Assembly (NCBI GenBank): GCA_030373325.1
Contig: JAUCZB010000003.1
Location: 124,661-188,660, forward strand
DNA length: 64,000 nucleotides
Reading direction: 5' to 3'
DNA from: Cyanobium sp. CZS25K
Lineage (GTDB): Bacteria > Cyanobacteriota > Cyanobacteriia > PCC-6307 > Cyanobiaceae
Position 1 is the stretch's first letter. Each line of letters starts with the position of its first letter. This document shows, one piece after another, positions 63,506-64,000 of the stretch. Below the pieces are notes generated by a model. It ran no database searches and was not told where the DNA came from. It was given only the letters and a program-made list of their open reading frames with translations. The translations under genes and the position numbers were made by a program.

Positions 63506-64000
63506 TCAGAGGGGGTCCTGCTCCCAGGGGAAGCGGGGCAGCTTGTTGAGTCCTTCCTGCATGTGGCGGGCCCAGACCTCCATGGTGCTGGCAATTTCCG
63601 GAGCATCTTTGCCCAGCTTCAGATGACGGCTGACCTTGAGATCGTCGCGCCGCACCATGGCGATCTCGAAAGGCGGCCCCACGGTGAGATTGGAGCGTCG
63701 GGTGACGATCTCCGACACCAGGCAGAGGCGCGCCGCATCCTCCAGGGAGAGGTCGGGTCGGCCGATGTAATCCAGCGGAGGCTTGCCGTACTTGGTTTCG
63801 CCGATCTGCAGGAAGGGTGTGTCATCGGTGGCCATGATCGCGTTTCCCTGGGGATAGATCATGTAGAGCCCATGGGGCTGGCCGGCGATCTGGCCGCCGA
63901 GGATGAAGCTGGCCTCTCCGCTGGCGCCCGCCTGACGCAGGTTGGGGTTGAACTCCTTCTGGACCATCACGTTGAGCCGGCCGATGTAATCGGCCACCTC
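63506..64000 (-). CDS. Anbu-type (COG3484) proteasome-like protease, C-terminal part
   Basis: Partial at the right edge: the frame is open to base 64000, so the N-terminal catalytic Thr is outside. The visible part reads YIGRLNVMVQKEFNPNLRQAGASGEASFILGGQIAG, GLYMIYPQGNAIMATDDTPFLQIGETKYGKPPLDYIGRPD, AARLCLVSEIVTRRSNLTVGPPFEIAMVRRDDL. The pairing of FILGGQ, TPFLQIGETKYGKP and SNLTVGPP is characteristic of the bacterial proteasome homolog Anbu. The substrate is unknown. It converges with trpB at about 30 bases. Confidence 0.88.
   Translation of the reverse strand, partial: EVADYIGRLNVMVQKEFNPNLRQAGASGEASFILGGQIAGQPHGLYMIYPQGNAIMATDDTPFLQIGETKYGKPPLDYIGRPDLSLEDAARLCLVSEIVTRRSNLTVGPPFEIAMVRRDDLKVSRHLKLGKDAPEIASTMEVWARHMQEGLNKLPRFPWEQDPL

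Overview
This window is a GC-rich stretch of a cyanobacterial chromosome. Lineage-diagnostic genes include ndhH (photosynthetic NDH-1), chlM (chlorophyll synthesis), a near-complete set of phylloquinone genes (menF, menA, menC, menE and a DHNA-CoA thioesterase), DUF4079, DUF3285, DUF2752 and a Ycf29-like response regulator. GC content, gene content and tight gene packing suggest a Cyanobium/Synechococcus-type picocyanobacterium. That placement is inference and was not tested with a marker-gene tree.

Layout. 1-6.7 kb: the 3' end of a Rel/SpoT gene, a two-gene glycosyltransferase/glycogen-debranching operon, a GGDEF protein and a DUF2062 membrane protein. 6.7-9.9 kb: mnmE, DUF4079, nadC. 9.97-14.1 kb: a Grr maturation cluster in which the periplasmic-binding-like gene and the Gly-rich precursor gene are both duplicated (P1-A1-P2-A2-M), ending in the radical SAM enzyme GrrM. 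14.1-21.8 kb: an accessory island with a decayed secreted-protein gene, a small gene present as one intact and one broken copy, a lower-GC type III restriction-modification locus whose mod gene has an in-frame TAG, and a frameshifted tyrosine recombinase. 22.1-25.2 kb: argS and hisC. 25.2-29.0 kb: a minus-strand run prfB (with +1 programmed frameshift), DUF3285, ybeY, dgkA, trpG/pabA, MBL-like. 29.1-30.4 kb: a glutaredoxin-like gene lacking its nucleophilic Cys, then gshB. 30.4-36.2 kb: the phylloquinone cluster. 36.3-40.0 kb: membrane protein, fatty acid desaturase, DUF2752, ndhH.

40.5-48.4 kb holds a three-gene biosynthetic operon with 4-base overlaps: SDR reductase, a short ThDP enzyme, and a 1992-aa NRPS (ligase-T-C-A-T-TE). 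48.7-49.5 kb: a MntA/HepT (MNT/HEPN) toxin-antitoxin pair. 49.6-59.9 kb: housekeeping genes (rsmH, DUF456, a cysteine desulfurase, a response regulator, a RluA-like protein, chlM, nagA, purE, an AI-2E-family permease, cysC). 60.0-60.7 kb: vapB with a decayed vapC. 60.75-64 kb: an eIF1-like SUI1 gene, a phytanoyl-CoA dioxygenase-like gene, trpB, and the 3' part of an Anbu-type proteasome-like protease.

The two most interesting loci are the duplicated Grr peptide-maturation cluster and the compact ThDP/SDR/NRPS operon. The type III system with a stop codon right after the methyltransferase catalytic motif is also notable, because its restriction subunit is still open.
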